This document shows positions 32,243-41,900 of a stretch of DNA of 64,000 nt, in pieces. Every line of letters starts with the position of its first letter. Position 1 is the first letter of the stretch. The position numbers were made by a program, and so were the translations under genes. Below the pieces are notes generated by a model. That model saw only the letters and a list, made by a program, of their open reading frames with translations, was not told the DNA's origin and did not search any database. The stretch is from Symsagittifera roscoffensis (lineage: Eukaryota; Xenacoelomorpha; Acoela; Convolutidae). The stretch is taken from positions 49,399,346-49,463,345 of the forward strand of contig NC_087064.1 in NCBI RefSeq assembly GCF_963678635.1. Reading direction: 5' to 3'.

Positions 32243-35200
32243 ACAACGGTCTAATACGGATTAGAAACCCGGACCGAAAGTATGTTAAGAGACCAATTAA
32301 TAGGATAATAACAGATGAAAATAAGGTACCAGTTTTTTTGGATAGAAAAGTAAAGTTACAACCAGGACAAGCTGTAGTAGCAATTTTTAGAATGAGAAAT
32401 TTAAATTCGTTAAGTGATAGCAAACAGGTTTGCTTAGTACCGAATCCAAATAGTCAGAGTTCGGTGATTTTAGGCCGGAGCTTCTCGGTAACGCGAAACG
32501 GACTGTGTGTCAGTGTGTTGTTGAACACACTGGACACCACGGTTTCAATCCAGCGTGGAAAGAAGCTTGGCTACGCCTTGCCGATGAGGACCGACTATGA
32601 GGAGACAGAAAACTCGAAGAAATATAGTGTGAAAGACTGTCCTTATCATGCAAATAAAGATAAAATCTTAAAGAGAATTAATGAATTAAAATCTATTCAT
32701 AAATTGTTTTCAATGAAATCCGAAACGGACGACGGCTTATCAAGCTGCTCGAATTTTCCGGAACGCCCCTCGTCATATGAACTAGATTCTGACAAACCGG
32801 TTTTGCCAGAAATAGAACATTTAAAAGGAAAAATAGGTGAGGGAGATTTTGAAAAATTGCGGGACCTCCTAAATCGGAACGCCGAGGTATTTTCAAAACA
32901 TAAGGCGGACATCGGTTGCTGTAATTTCGTCGAACACGAAATCGAACTAGAAGAGGGCGCCGTTCCCCATAGGGAAGGCGCAAGGCGAATGACGCCACAT
33001 AAATCGGAAGCGTGCCGAGCGGAAATAGAAATGTTGCTTGAATACGACATGATAGAACCCTCGAAATCGCCGTGGGCTTGCGGGGTAGTCATGGCGAAAA
33101 AGAAAGGGGGGCAGCTTAGATTTTGTTGCGACTTTCGTTACTTGAACGCGGTAACGATTAAAGATGCGTACCCGATACCGCGAATAGACGAGAGCCTATC
33201 CAAACTTGGTGATGCAAAGTTCTTCACCACATTGGACTTGGGTTCTGCCTTCTGGCAGGTTCCTCTGCGAAAGAAGGACAGAGAGAAAACCGGACTCGCA
33301 TGCGAATTGGGGTTGTACCAGTGGAAGAGGATGCCCTTCGGCTTGTGCAATGCAACAGCAACTTTTCAAAGGCTGATGGCTCAGGCTTTGACAGGAGTGA
33401 CCAAAAAGTACGGGAATCTCTTGATGTGCTACGCGGATGATGTAGTCATTGCGACACCGACCCTGGAGGATCACATTGATCGGCTCGATGAGGTCTTCGG
33501 ATGTATGAAAAGAGCAGGCTTGAAATGCAAACCATCGAAATGTGAAATCCTTAGGGATTCGATCAAGTACCTGGGAAGAATGGTGGACAGGCATGGTGTG
33601 AGGCCAGATCCAGAAGCAGTAGAGGCTGTGCTGACATGGAAAGCTCCTAGAACGGACACACAGCTCATGAGCTTCCTAGGGTTTGCCAATTACTACCGTG
33701 AATTCATTAAAGGATATGCGGACAAGGTGTATCCGATGCAGAAGCTGATGCGCAACAAAGGGAAGAAGTTCGAATGGAACGATGAGGCACAAGTTGCTTT
33801 CGAGAACATAAAGCGGGAACTGTGCGAAGCGCCAGTGCTGGGCATGCCTACAGAAAAGGGCATGTATGTTCTTGACACAGACGCATCGGTGGTGGCCATC
33901 TCAGGAATATTGCATCAAGAGCAAGAATGGAACGGAAGAACAGTCCTCCGTCCCATTGCATACGGCAGCAAAGTCTTGAGTGACACAGAGATGAAGTATG
34001 GCGCACCAAAAGCAGAAATGTTTGCAGTAGTCACCTTCGTGGAGAAGTACCGTGCATACTTGGGGAGCGCTCCCTTCAAGTTACGCGTGGTTAACAGAGC
34101 GTTATCCTGGTTGAAGACCTACTCGATGGATCAGAGTTATATTGGTAGGTGGATAGTAAGGATGGATGGCTACCATATGATAATCGAACATAGGATGCGT
34201 GACAAACACCAGAATGCTGACAGCCTCAGTAAGAAAACTGAATTCTATGAAAAATTGGAGCAGAAGCAGGCCAATCAGGCGGAAGTAAAGGAGGGATTCT
34301 CGTTTCTGGACAAAGAAACTTATGAAGCGCTTCCCTTAACGAGATGGTTGGATAAGTCTGGACATCCAATTCCAGGGCATCCTGAGTTACCTGTAGAGAA
34401 AGCAGCCGAGATAAAGATCCTGTCCAAGGAGGATCCGGTCCCCTTGGATTTGTTGCTGCGCTCGAACCTGGTCCAGCAAGAACTCTCTCGCATGAATATA
34501 AACAGCCTCTCATTATTGGATAAAACGGTGCAAGTCACACCACAAGTAATGCGGATGCTGGGTGGATTGTTAGAAAGAGAAGTGACCAGAGATGACCCCG
34601 AGTGGACAGCAGCAGTGGCATCGCTGACAGTCAGTGAGAAGGTGAAGATCATGCCGTCCAGACGACAACACGAAGAGAACGAGAGGGATTGTAGGACAAT
34701 AGTTCAGCAACTAGTATCATCAATACCCCAAGAGATTTTAACCAGTACTTCTTACGGACAGAAAGGACAGGAGAGCGGCAGGCAAAAGAAAACTGTCACC
34801 TTTGTAGACCGGGATAAAGACGGTGAAGTTGTAAAACAAAATCTGCTGCAAGACTATCTGTCCGGGGAGAAGGATGAGGAGAAAAACCAGCGATCACAAG
34901 ATCAACACCCGGGACAAGTGAATTGGTCCGGGGAGTCCGAGATAGACGAGAAAATTCCTGATGAGAAACAGGACCTAGAGAACAAGGTTTTGTCCGGGGA
35001 GCTCAGATGGAAGCGAAGGAAATTTAGACATGATCTGGAGGAGCGTGCAGTCTCCAGCACAACTTCTTCGACGGATAATGATTCCCGAAACTCAGGAATG
35101 GATACCTATTCCGACAGGAATTCGACCTCGGGATCAGAACTGTCAGAACTAGCGATACACACGCTACTAGTGGAAACTCGGGCGAGAGACCTGGACAGAG

Positions 35201-35595
35201 AGGTGTACCAGGATCCGGACAGCGATCGCTACCTTATACCGAGCGAAAGTGTCTTTGACAACGCAGCGGATGACTTAGAAACAATAGCAGTATCGAAACG
35301 TTCGATGAGCTTATTGCCACAGAAAGAGGCAGTCAGGACTGATCTTCAACCGTTTCAGCAAGAAACACAACCGTTGGCGAAGATTTGGTGTGTTAAGATG
35401 GAAGAAGACACACATCAGCCCAACGAGCTGAATAGTCAGATGAGGTTCATGAAGACGTACTTGAAGGCGAGATACAGACTCTCGGACCTTCTAAGGGCGC
35501 AGAGAAATGATCGCATGACAAGCAACCTAAAAAGGTGGATAGAAAACGGTGCACCTGACAAAGGTGACCTAGAAGAAGACAATATAGGATCCTGA
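32239..35595 (+). CDS. E1 reverse transcriptase-RNase H (pol part 1)
   Basis: The frame is open from 32239, directly after a TGA at 32236-32238, and continues the Gag-protease similarity after a -1 step. There is no ATG near its beginning (the first alternative start is a TTG at 32338), so it needs Gag-Pol fusion. Numbering from 32338: RT motif LDLGSAF with catalytic Asp 300, YADD at 365-368; RNase H with LDTDASVVAISG (Asp 513, 515). After RNase H there is a linker of about 400 residues rich in Glu, Ser and Lys. It stops at TGA 35593-35595; integrase continues in the -1 frame. E2 has YVDD instead of YADD. Confidence 0.9.
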   Translation, partial: LNNGLIRIRNPDRKYVKRPINRIITDENKVPVFLDRKVKLQPGQAVVAIFRMRNLNSLSDSKQVCLVPNPNSQSSVILGRSFSVTRNGLCVSVLLNTLDTTVSIQRGKKLGYALPMRTDYEETENSKKYSVKDCPYHANKDKILKRINELKSIHKLFSMKSETDDGLSSCSNFPERPSSYELDSDKPVLPEIEHLKGKIGEGDFEKLRDLLNRNAEVFSKHKADIGCCNFVEHEIELEEGAVPHREGARRMTPHKSEACRAEIEMLLEYDMIEPSKSPWACGVVMAKKKGGQLRFCCDFRYLNAVTIKDAYPIPRIDESLSKLGDAKFFTTLDLGSAFWQVPLRKKDREKTGLACELGLYQWKRMPFGLCNATATFQRLMAQALTGVTKKYGNLLMCYADDVVIATPTLEDHIDRLDEVFGCMKRAGLKCKPSKCEILRDSIKYLGRMVDRHGVRPDPEAVEAVLTWKAPRTDTQLMSFLGFANYYREFIKGYADKVYPMQKLMRNKGKKFEWNDEAQVAFENIKRELCEAPVLGMPTEKGMYVLDTDASVVAISGILHQEQEWNGRTVLRPIAYGSKVLSDTEMKYGAPKAEMFAVVTFVEKYRAYLGSAPFKLRVVNRALSWLKTYSMDQSYIGRWIVRMDGYHMIIEHRMRDKHQNADSLSKKTEFYEKLEQKQANQAEVKEGFSFLDKETYEALPLTRWLDKSGHPIPGHPELPVEKAAEIKILSKEDPVPLDLLLRSNLVQQELSRMNINSLSLLDKTVQVTPQVMRMLGGLLEREVTRDDPEWTAAVASLTVSEKVKIMPSRRQHEENERDCRTIVQQLVSSIPQEILTSTSYGQKGQESGRQKKTVTFVDRDKDGEVVKQNLLQDYLSGEKDEEKNQRSQDQHPGQVNWSGESEIDEKIPDEKQDLENKVLSGELRWKRRKFRHDLEERAVSSTTSSTDNDSRNSGMDTYSDRNSTSGSELSELAIHTLLVETRARDLDREVYQDPDSDRYLIPSESVFDNAADDLETIAVSKRSMSLLPQKEAVRTDLQPFQQETQPLAKIWCVKMEEDTHQPNELNSQMRFMKTYLKARYRLSDLLRAQRNDRMTSNLKRWIENGAPDKGDLEEDNIGS

Positions 35596-38099
35596 GACAA
35601 TACTTCATGCAGAAGGAGGGGAGATTATATCTGAACAAGGAAGGGATCGTGGCTTGCAGGAGAAGAGAAGAAGACAAGGTCTTATACAAATATAACACGA
35701 TAGTGTTGCCGCAACTCTATCAGACAGAACTATTATTCAGGTCGCATGATCAGATGGGCCATCAAGGGATCGACAAAGTGTATCAGAGGATCCTGAAGCG
35801 CTTTGAGTGGCCTGGAATGAAAAAGGCATGTGAGAAATGGGTAACAGCCTGCCTGTCATGCCAACAGGTCAAGGATCCAAGGAAGTTGCGATTTCCTTTA
35901 CAGTCGATTGAGTCGTCTGAATTCAACGAGCTGGTGCAGATAGATCACCAGAAGATATGCATGACAGACAGCGGTTACAACCAAGTCTTGGTCATGATAG
36001 ATCACTTCACGAAGTATGCAGAGGCCGTGCCCTGCATAACTGCCTCGGCGGAAGAGACATGCGACCACCTGATAAATACATGGATAGCAAGACATGGTTG
36101 TCCAATGACGTTTCAATCGGACAATGGAACAGCTTTCGTAGGCGAGCTTACGAAAGAGCTTATGAGACGGTCACAGGTCGCTCAGGCTCACTCCACGACA
36201 TACCACCCTCAGACGAATGGCTTAGTGGAAAGACAGAATAGGACGTTAGTATCGATGCTGAGAGTATACTGTTCCAGGTATATGACCGATTGGGACAGAT
36301 ACCTTCCACAGGTGATGGGAGCTTATAATAGCACGCAACACTCCACCACTGGGGTCAGTCCACACATGATGCTGACGGGACACGAGAAGTCTTTACCCTT
36401 GACATTCTTCTACCCAGAATATGAGGGGAAGAAAACATCTCCACAGGTTTACGTGAGGGATGTGATCAGACGTCAACAGGAGTTGAACGATCTGTGTAGA
36501 CGAAATACTCAGCAAGCACAGGCAAGGCAGAGGAAAAGATTCGACAATAAAGCAGCTGGTGCAAAAGCCTACTCGGTGGGAGACTACGTATGGGTATTTC
36601 AGAACGTTATACCACCGAAAGGAACAAAGAAGCTTCTAAAAAAGTGGAGGGGACCCTTCATGATTACAGAGGTGCACCAAGAGGGACGCTTTTATAGACT
36701 GAGTACTGGCCGAGCCGCCCACTACGAAAACATCAAGCCACACAATCCATCGACAGAAGACTGGTGTGTACCTGCAGACATGGAAGAAGGGGATTATCTA
36801 ATGATGGATCCTGCTTGTGAGGTCAATGAAAAAGGCACCAGGCAGAAGAACGATGGAAACGAAATCGTAGAGGATGGTACAGATACACCGCTGGACCTGG
36901 ATCCAAACGAACAGATCGAAGCGGACGATGAGACCTTACCCTACGCAGAGGAAGATTGGCAGGATCCCGAACAGACAGAGGTTCCCAAGAACTTGGAACC
37001 AGATCTTCCGTTCACGATGCAGACTCGTCGGAAGGACGGGACGAGACCAAGAAAGAAGTACAATCCTTACGGTGACGACTTTGTAGTGGATAGGATAGAT
37101 CTGAAGAAAGTAGTGGAGGAAGTAGTGGGTTTAGAAGAAATAACTGTGTCACAAGACATTGACATAGTCGATGATCATAACGATGAGTGGGTTGACGACT
37201 GGTCAAAACCCGAGGTAGAATTTGACGATGAGCAACAGCAGTCATATGAACAAGACCAGACGAACCTGCGTGTCTTAGAGTGGCTGAATGAAATGACATC
37301 AGACCCTAAAGAGACCAGCGTTACGATTCAAGACGTAGATCGTGAAAGCGCGAAATACATTAAGACCGAACGAGATGATCCTTCCTGGGCTGCCCAGGAA
37401 GGACAACTTCTCATTCCAGCTTCTAACCTTGACTTAATACCCGGTATGCGATCGACGGGGACGCCGATGGATATTTTTGTCCGGGGAGTGGGGGTAGGAC
37501 TTACCCACACTGAAAACTTGATAATAAAAAAATTAAGAATAGCAAGAGAAACAGGAGACTTAGAAGCAGAAACAGGTGAAGAACCTAAGAAACCTGACAT
37601 AGGCAGGGTAGTTGAGTCATATTTTAATTTACCAAATGAATATTCTAGTAACATAATACTAACAGACAGTGATTTCATACTCACAAACAGAACATGTGCG
37701 GTAGCAATCACCGCAGACATGAGTTTTAGGACGGCGCTAGCGGTAGATTTTAAGAGGGAATATAAAAACGTGGAATTCCTTTGGAAGCAAAGACCAGGGA
37801 TAGGGGGCGTAGCAGCCTTACCTCCGGCGGTGTCGCAGATACCGGGAAAGTACTTGTGCTTCTTGGTAACGAGGGCGACGGAGAAGCAGCACGTGGACCC
37901 AGAAAACCTAGTCTTGTCTTTGACGAGGCTGAGGGACTTCCTTGTGGAAATGGACGTGAAGGAGCTTTCACTTCCAGTGTACGATCCAAATAGAGGAAGA
38001 CTGCATCCTCGGGAATTGTACGCGCTTGTACACGTGATATTCTCTGATACGAACATACAAGTATATCTACATAAGAAATATTACTTAAGTATAGGCTGA
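35586..38099 (+). CDS. E1 integrase with GPY/F module and C-terminal macro-like domain (pol part 2)
   Basis: The frame aligns with E2 from 35586, after a -1 step from RNase H; the first ATG is 35607. Numbered from that ATG: an HHCC zinc domain (SHDQMGH ... CLSC), a catalytic core with D113, D172 and E208 (D,D-35-E), a GPY/F module near 335-390 (KKWRGPF), an acidic region with strings such as EEDWQDPEQ, and a C-terminal domain of about 190 residues from FVRGVGVGLTHT (about 625). That domain follows the macro fold of TARG1/OARD1: SDFI...AVAITADMS, a YKNVEF strand, GGVAAL, KYLCFLVTR, LSLTRLRDFL, LPVYDPNRG and IQVYLHKKYY. The residues expected for ADP-ribose phosphate binding and the catalytic Asp are not conserved, so enzymatic activity is doubtful. 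Confidence 0.85.
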   Translation, partial: RILRQYFMQKEGRLYLNKEGIVACRRREEDKVLYKYNTIVLPQLYQTELLFRSHDQMGHQGIDKVYQRILKRFEWPGMKKACEKWVTACLSCQQVKDPRKLRFPLQSIESSEFNELVQIDHQKICMTDSGYNQVLVMIDHFTKYAEAVPCITASAEETCDHLINTWIARHGCPMTFQSDNGTAFVGELTKELMRRSQVAQAHSTTYHPQTNGLVERQNRTLVSMLRVYCSRYMTDWDRYLPQVMGAYNSTQHSTTGVSPHMMLTGHEKSLPLTFFYPEYEGKKTSPQVYVRDVIRRQQELNDLCRRNTQQAQARQRKRFDNKAAGAKAYSVGDYVWVFQNVIPPKGTKKLLKKWRGPFMITEVHQEGRFYRLSTGRAAHYENIKPHNPSTEDWCVPADMEEGDYLMMDPACEVNEKGTRQKNDGNEIVEDGTDTPLDLDPNEQIEADDETLPYAEEDWQDPEQTEVPKNLEPDLPFTMQTRRKDGTRPRKKYNPYGDDFVVDRIDLKKVVEEVVGLEEITVSQDIDIVDDHNDEWVDDWSKPEVEFDDEQQQSYEQDQTNLRVLEWLNEMTSDPKETSVTIQDVDRESAKYIKTERDDPSWAAQEGQLLIPASNLDLIPGMRSTGTPMDIFVRGVGVGLTHTENLIIKKLRIARETGDLEAETGEEPKKPDIGRVVESYFNLPNEYSSNIILTDSDFILTNRTCAVAITADMSFRTALAVDFKREYKNVEFLWKQRPGIGGVAALPPAVSQIPGKYLCFLVTRATEKQHVDPENLVLSLTRLRDFLVEMDVKELSLPVYDPNRGRLHPRELYALVHVIFSDTNIQVYLHKKYYLSIG
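37478..37513 (+). promoter_or_regulatory. Conserved G-rich hairpin inside pol
   Basis: GTGGGGGTA (37488-37496) can pair with TACCCACAC (37502-37510), with one mismatch and a five-base loop. The block including the preceding TTGTCCGGGGAG is the same in E1, E2 (complement of about 55974-56007) and E4 (complement of about 6490-6523) down to third codon positions, except one A-to-G change in E4 that still allows a G-U pair. The coding sequence on both sides is far more divergent. It may act as RNA or DNA; the role is unknown. Confidence 0.55.
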
Positions 38100-38495
38100 G
38101 TGATGTGCGAGAGGGTGTTAGGCCAAAGGACCAAGTTGCATGTAATATGTGATATGTGTGTTATGTTATGTTATGTGTTAGGTTATTAAGATCATGGGTA
38201 AGTAGGGGTTAGTGACCATGAACAACTAGATGACGATCTTGGGAATAGATCCAAAGTTTGGACTGTCCAATCTTAGGTCGAATTCCAAAATTTTAGAAAC
38301 CAATTGATTTTAATAAATTTTAGGATAAATATCTTTTTATCTGAACTGTTTTAAGCAAATTTTAACGATATATGTTAAGGTGAAACTGACAAGTGTGACA
38401 GTCGTGATTCCTTTTCTAGATCCTGATTGATCATTTAATTGCTCACTTGAGTCAAAACTTGAAATCGAAATCAAATCAAACTTGGAAAGAACAGT
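38100..38495 (+). other. Spacer between pol and the second polyprotein of E1
   Basis: 396 bp, A/T-rich, with a TATGT-type short repeat near 38140-38180. Two stretches ending in TTTTAG (38323) and TTTTCTAG (38419) could be 3' splice sites feeding the ATG at 38496. That would be one way to express the second polyprotein from a spliced RNA, as env is in retroviruses, but no partner donor is demonstrated. Confidence 0.4.
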
Positions 38496-38996
38496 ATGGA
38501 CAATTTCAACCTGGATGAATTGATGGACCTGGCAGAGGCATATGTGGGACCGATGGTAGATGCGATCTATCGTCGGCTGATCGAACGAGACTTCGCTCTG
38601 GAGGACCCAGAGGTGGTCATGTTGCTGACCGCCCTGATCAACATCTTGGGGCACGACAACCGTGGGGACCGCCCCACGGAAGTCCTGTTGATGGCAGCAT
38701 ATGGAGAAAGAGGAGTACTAGACCGCCCGAACATGAGAGTGATGAGGTGGAGAAACGGGGCTCTCTCAGGGAGTGACTTGGCGAATGAGCCTGGATTGGG
38801 AAGTTCTAGGACATACCAACCAGGTGAGATGCCAATGCCCTCTAAGCCTAAACCTGGGCTGACGAGAATGCATCGGGAGATTAACAGCGAGGCGACCTCG
38901 TCTGGTTCACCACTGAGAGCAGCTGTGCCACCAAAAAGGGCGAAAGTAACACAGAAGGTTCAGACGAACCAAACCATACAAGATCGGACGAGATGA
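38496..38996 (+). CDS. E1 second polyprotein, N-terminal piece (166 aa)
   Basis: Matches the first 150 or so residues of the E2 protein starting at 54886 and of E4 at 5403. All three share a DELxxRL/YRRL-type helix, a TEVLLMAAY or TEAVLMIGY strand and an RWLSW/VMRWRNG block, followed by Pro-rich sequence. I recognise no domain. It stops at TGA 38994-38996, overlapping the next ATG (38993-38995) as ATGA. In E2 the two parts are one continuous frame, so here the second piece is reached either by stop-start coupling, by a -1 shift, or the frame is simply broken. Confidence 0.75.
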   Translation: MDNFNLDELMDLAEAYVGPMVDAIYRRLIERDFALEDPEVVMLLTALINILGHDNRGDRPTEVLLMAAYGERGVLDRPNMRVMRWRNGALSGSDLANEPGLGSSRTYQPGEMPMPSKPKPGLTRMHREINSEATSSGSPLRAAVPPKRAKVTQKVQTNQTIQDRTR

Positions 38997-41900
38997 ACGA
39001 TCAACTGAGGAGTACGAAGAAGGAGTTAGACGATATGACGAAGACCATGCTGGCGATGGAGGAAGACCGGGACATGTGGAGAAAGTTGTTTGAAGACTGC
39101 AACAAAAAACAGGGTCAAGAGATCGAACGCTTAAGGCAGGAATACAAAGAGCGATCGGAACAGGCGGCGTTGACGACGTCCATTGAGAAAGTGATACCTG
39201 CAAGGGATATTCCTCGTGGGCAGTCCCCGATGGAGCTCTTGACACCTCGAGAAATGAGTCAAACAACGGAGACACGGCTTCCAGCAGAGACGAACCGAGT
39301 AACAATCCCGGATCCTAGTGACACCTTGGGTGATCCCGTCGTAGAACAGACAGTGATAAAACTGATAGAGACAGCTGGACGATTGGTCGCTAACAAGAAT
39401 GCACCAGGTTCCGGGGTGACTGCACCCTATGGAACGATTGACGATACGGGCAGAGTACAACTCTCCCAGACAGTAATCAGACAAGGGATGAGTAACGTGA
39501 CACCACTCATGGGGAACTCGAGAATCCCAGAGAGGAAAGTAAGGAAGATGCCAGCGAAGAAAGTGTCTCGTGTAATAGACGTGCAGAAGAATAATCAATT
39601 GAAGTATAATTTCACGGGAGTTCCGGAGACAGATCCGAGAGCCTGCTTCAATCGAGCTACCTGGAGCCCGGCTGTGAACCTGCAGCAACCACCACTCGGG
39701 ACATCTCACCTGATATTGGGAGACAGCTTAGTCAGAGTGCTGTCGAATTTGAGGACCTCATGGGTCACCACGGTGATGGCCTTTGGAGGCGCGACGATTG
39801 CCCAATTATATCGCATGGTGGAGCTGATGAATCCAGGGAAGATACCCAATGTGATGATCTTAGTTGGGACAAATGATATCTCCAGAGGATCAGATGAGCA
39901 GGAAGCACTGTGGGAATCAATGATGGTGTGTTTGTTTACTACTCTCTGGCAGAAGTTCAGTTGCGCGGTACTGACCGTTTGCACGGTGCCAATGAACGCA
40001 AGAAGCCTGACAGCATCAGGAAGAAGGCACAACGAGGGAGTCATGAGATGGAACAACATCTTGAGAAACCTAGCAAATCGAAATGCCGGAAGAATGATCC
40101 TCATGGACATTGAACATGAATTGAGAGCCATGGATCAAGCCAGACTGACCACAGATGGCATCCACTTCGACAGTGTCGAAGGACAAGCTTGGTTGAATCG
40201 AGTCTTCCAAGAACGGTTGGATGAGCTGGAAGCAGAACTCTTTGACACAGGAGTGCTGAAGGAAGAGGGAACGGTGAGTGATACGGTGATCACCACCTTT
40301 GTGCCTCCTAACCTGGAAACACGCTTGGGTACGGTCCCAGCCGTCACAAATTACCGGCAACAAAGCTCCGGTGAACCAGGTCGAAGAACAGACGTACAAG
40401 ATCGGTTGGGAGAAGCACCGATGAGGAGGACAATTCATCCTAGGAAAAGGATAGGACCTGTCAACCAACCAATCGAGGAAGCAGCAGGCACATCCAGATC
40501 GGACACTAGATCGGAGACGACGAGTACCAGTCGAGAGGAGAGACCGAGCAGAGGCTCATTGATGTGGTCGCGATCCATACCGTCTCCTTGGCATATATAC
40601 AAAGACGAACTAATGAAGCTGGACCTACAGAGAGTGAGCTTCATCGAAGATGCAAGGAGGATGCTGAATGGAGCGACGCTATCCGTCAGCAGATTGTACT
40701 CGATAACCGGCGTAGACTGGTTGATAGCCGCTAGCATAAATTTCAGCTCCACGACGGCCTTGAGATTTGCCGACTTGGAGGGACTGCCCTCCAACAACAC
40801 AATAGGACCTGTGAATGCAAGACCGTTGCAAGATGTGAGATTGAACCATGATGAGAGGAATCGTGAAGAAAGGCCAGGAAGATTCCTGATGGCGAGAGCG
40901 CCGATTGGACAACACGTGAAGATATTTAGGCAATTGACGACACCACCTGGTCATGTGAAGGAGAGAGTGTACCCAAAACTAGTGAACCAAGATGGTGATG
41001 CCCAGAGATATGGCGGATTGACAGCGATAAAGAAAGATGAGACCATCTTCGCCGCCTACGACAAAGCAGAGATGAGAAAGGCCAAAATCATGGTAGTAGC
41101 GAATTCAGAGTTCGTGTACACCTCTAAGTCTTTGTTTTGGCCGGACGTCATAATGCTGGCCGCAGTTGACCTAGACCTATTGCAATCAGTGTCATTGGCT
41201 ATAGGGGTACAAAGGCAGACAGAAATGAACCCGATAACGATTGTGTTTGCTGGCATCAATGACCATCTACACAGTAGAGGTTTTCTGAGCAGGCTCAGAG
41301 ATCCTGCAACAGCAGAAAACGCAGTATGGCCAGCGATAAAAGACATCCTGGAGTCGATGGGTGAAGTGGTAGACGCGACAAAGGAGGGATCATTCAATAA
41401 AGTGACGTTGAGAGTAGTATTTGCGTTGTCTCCGGGATATGCACATCTCCCGGATGGACTGAAATTTGTGTATGCAATGGTAGCCTTACTTTCGGAGGGA
41501 AAATACGATGTGATCATATCAGCCCCGAATTGCATGATAGAAATGGAGAACATGAGGCCACTTAAGGCTGAACTGCCTGCAGTATGGTCAGATATCTCAA
41601 ACGCGATGAGAGGGTTCAAGGACCACGCGCTACACATGTTAGTGTTGGACGAAGTGCTGGGGTTGGAACTGTCCAACTTCAATCGGCAACTCAAACTGAA
41701 ACCAGGAATAGATGACGACCATCGAGTGATCACGGCGATGTCCAACGACTTGTGGTTCCGAGCAATGGAAGTGGCGAGTGAAGACACGAGAAGAAAGAAT
41801 TCACTGGAGACGAGAGCTCATCTGGAAGCGATGGTGCTGAGAACCAAGCCGGAAGCAAACCAGTGGCTACACCTGAATCCGAGAGTAGCGGCATTGGGTG

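Noticed and set aside
32200-32260. Programmed -1 ribosomal frameshift site between protease and RT in E1
   Set aside because: No slippery heptamer, and the -1 frame is closed by TGA at 32236-32238, so there is almost no overlap in which to shift. Loss of one base is simpler.
37328-38056. 242-codon antisense open frame over the pol C-terminus
   Set aside because: It is a shadow of the macro-like coding region. The same antisense opening at 55491-56057 follows the coding codon pattern and has no independent support.
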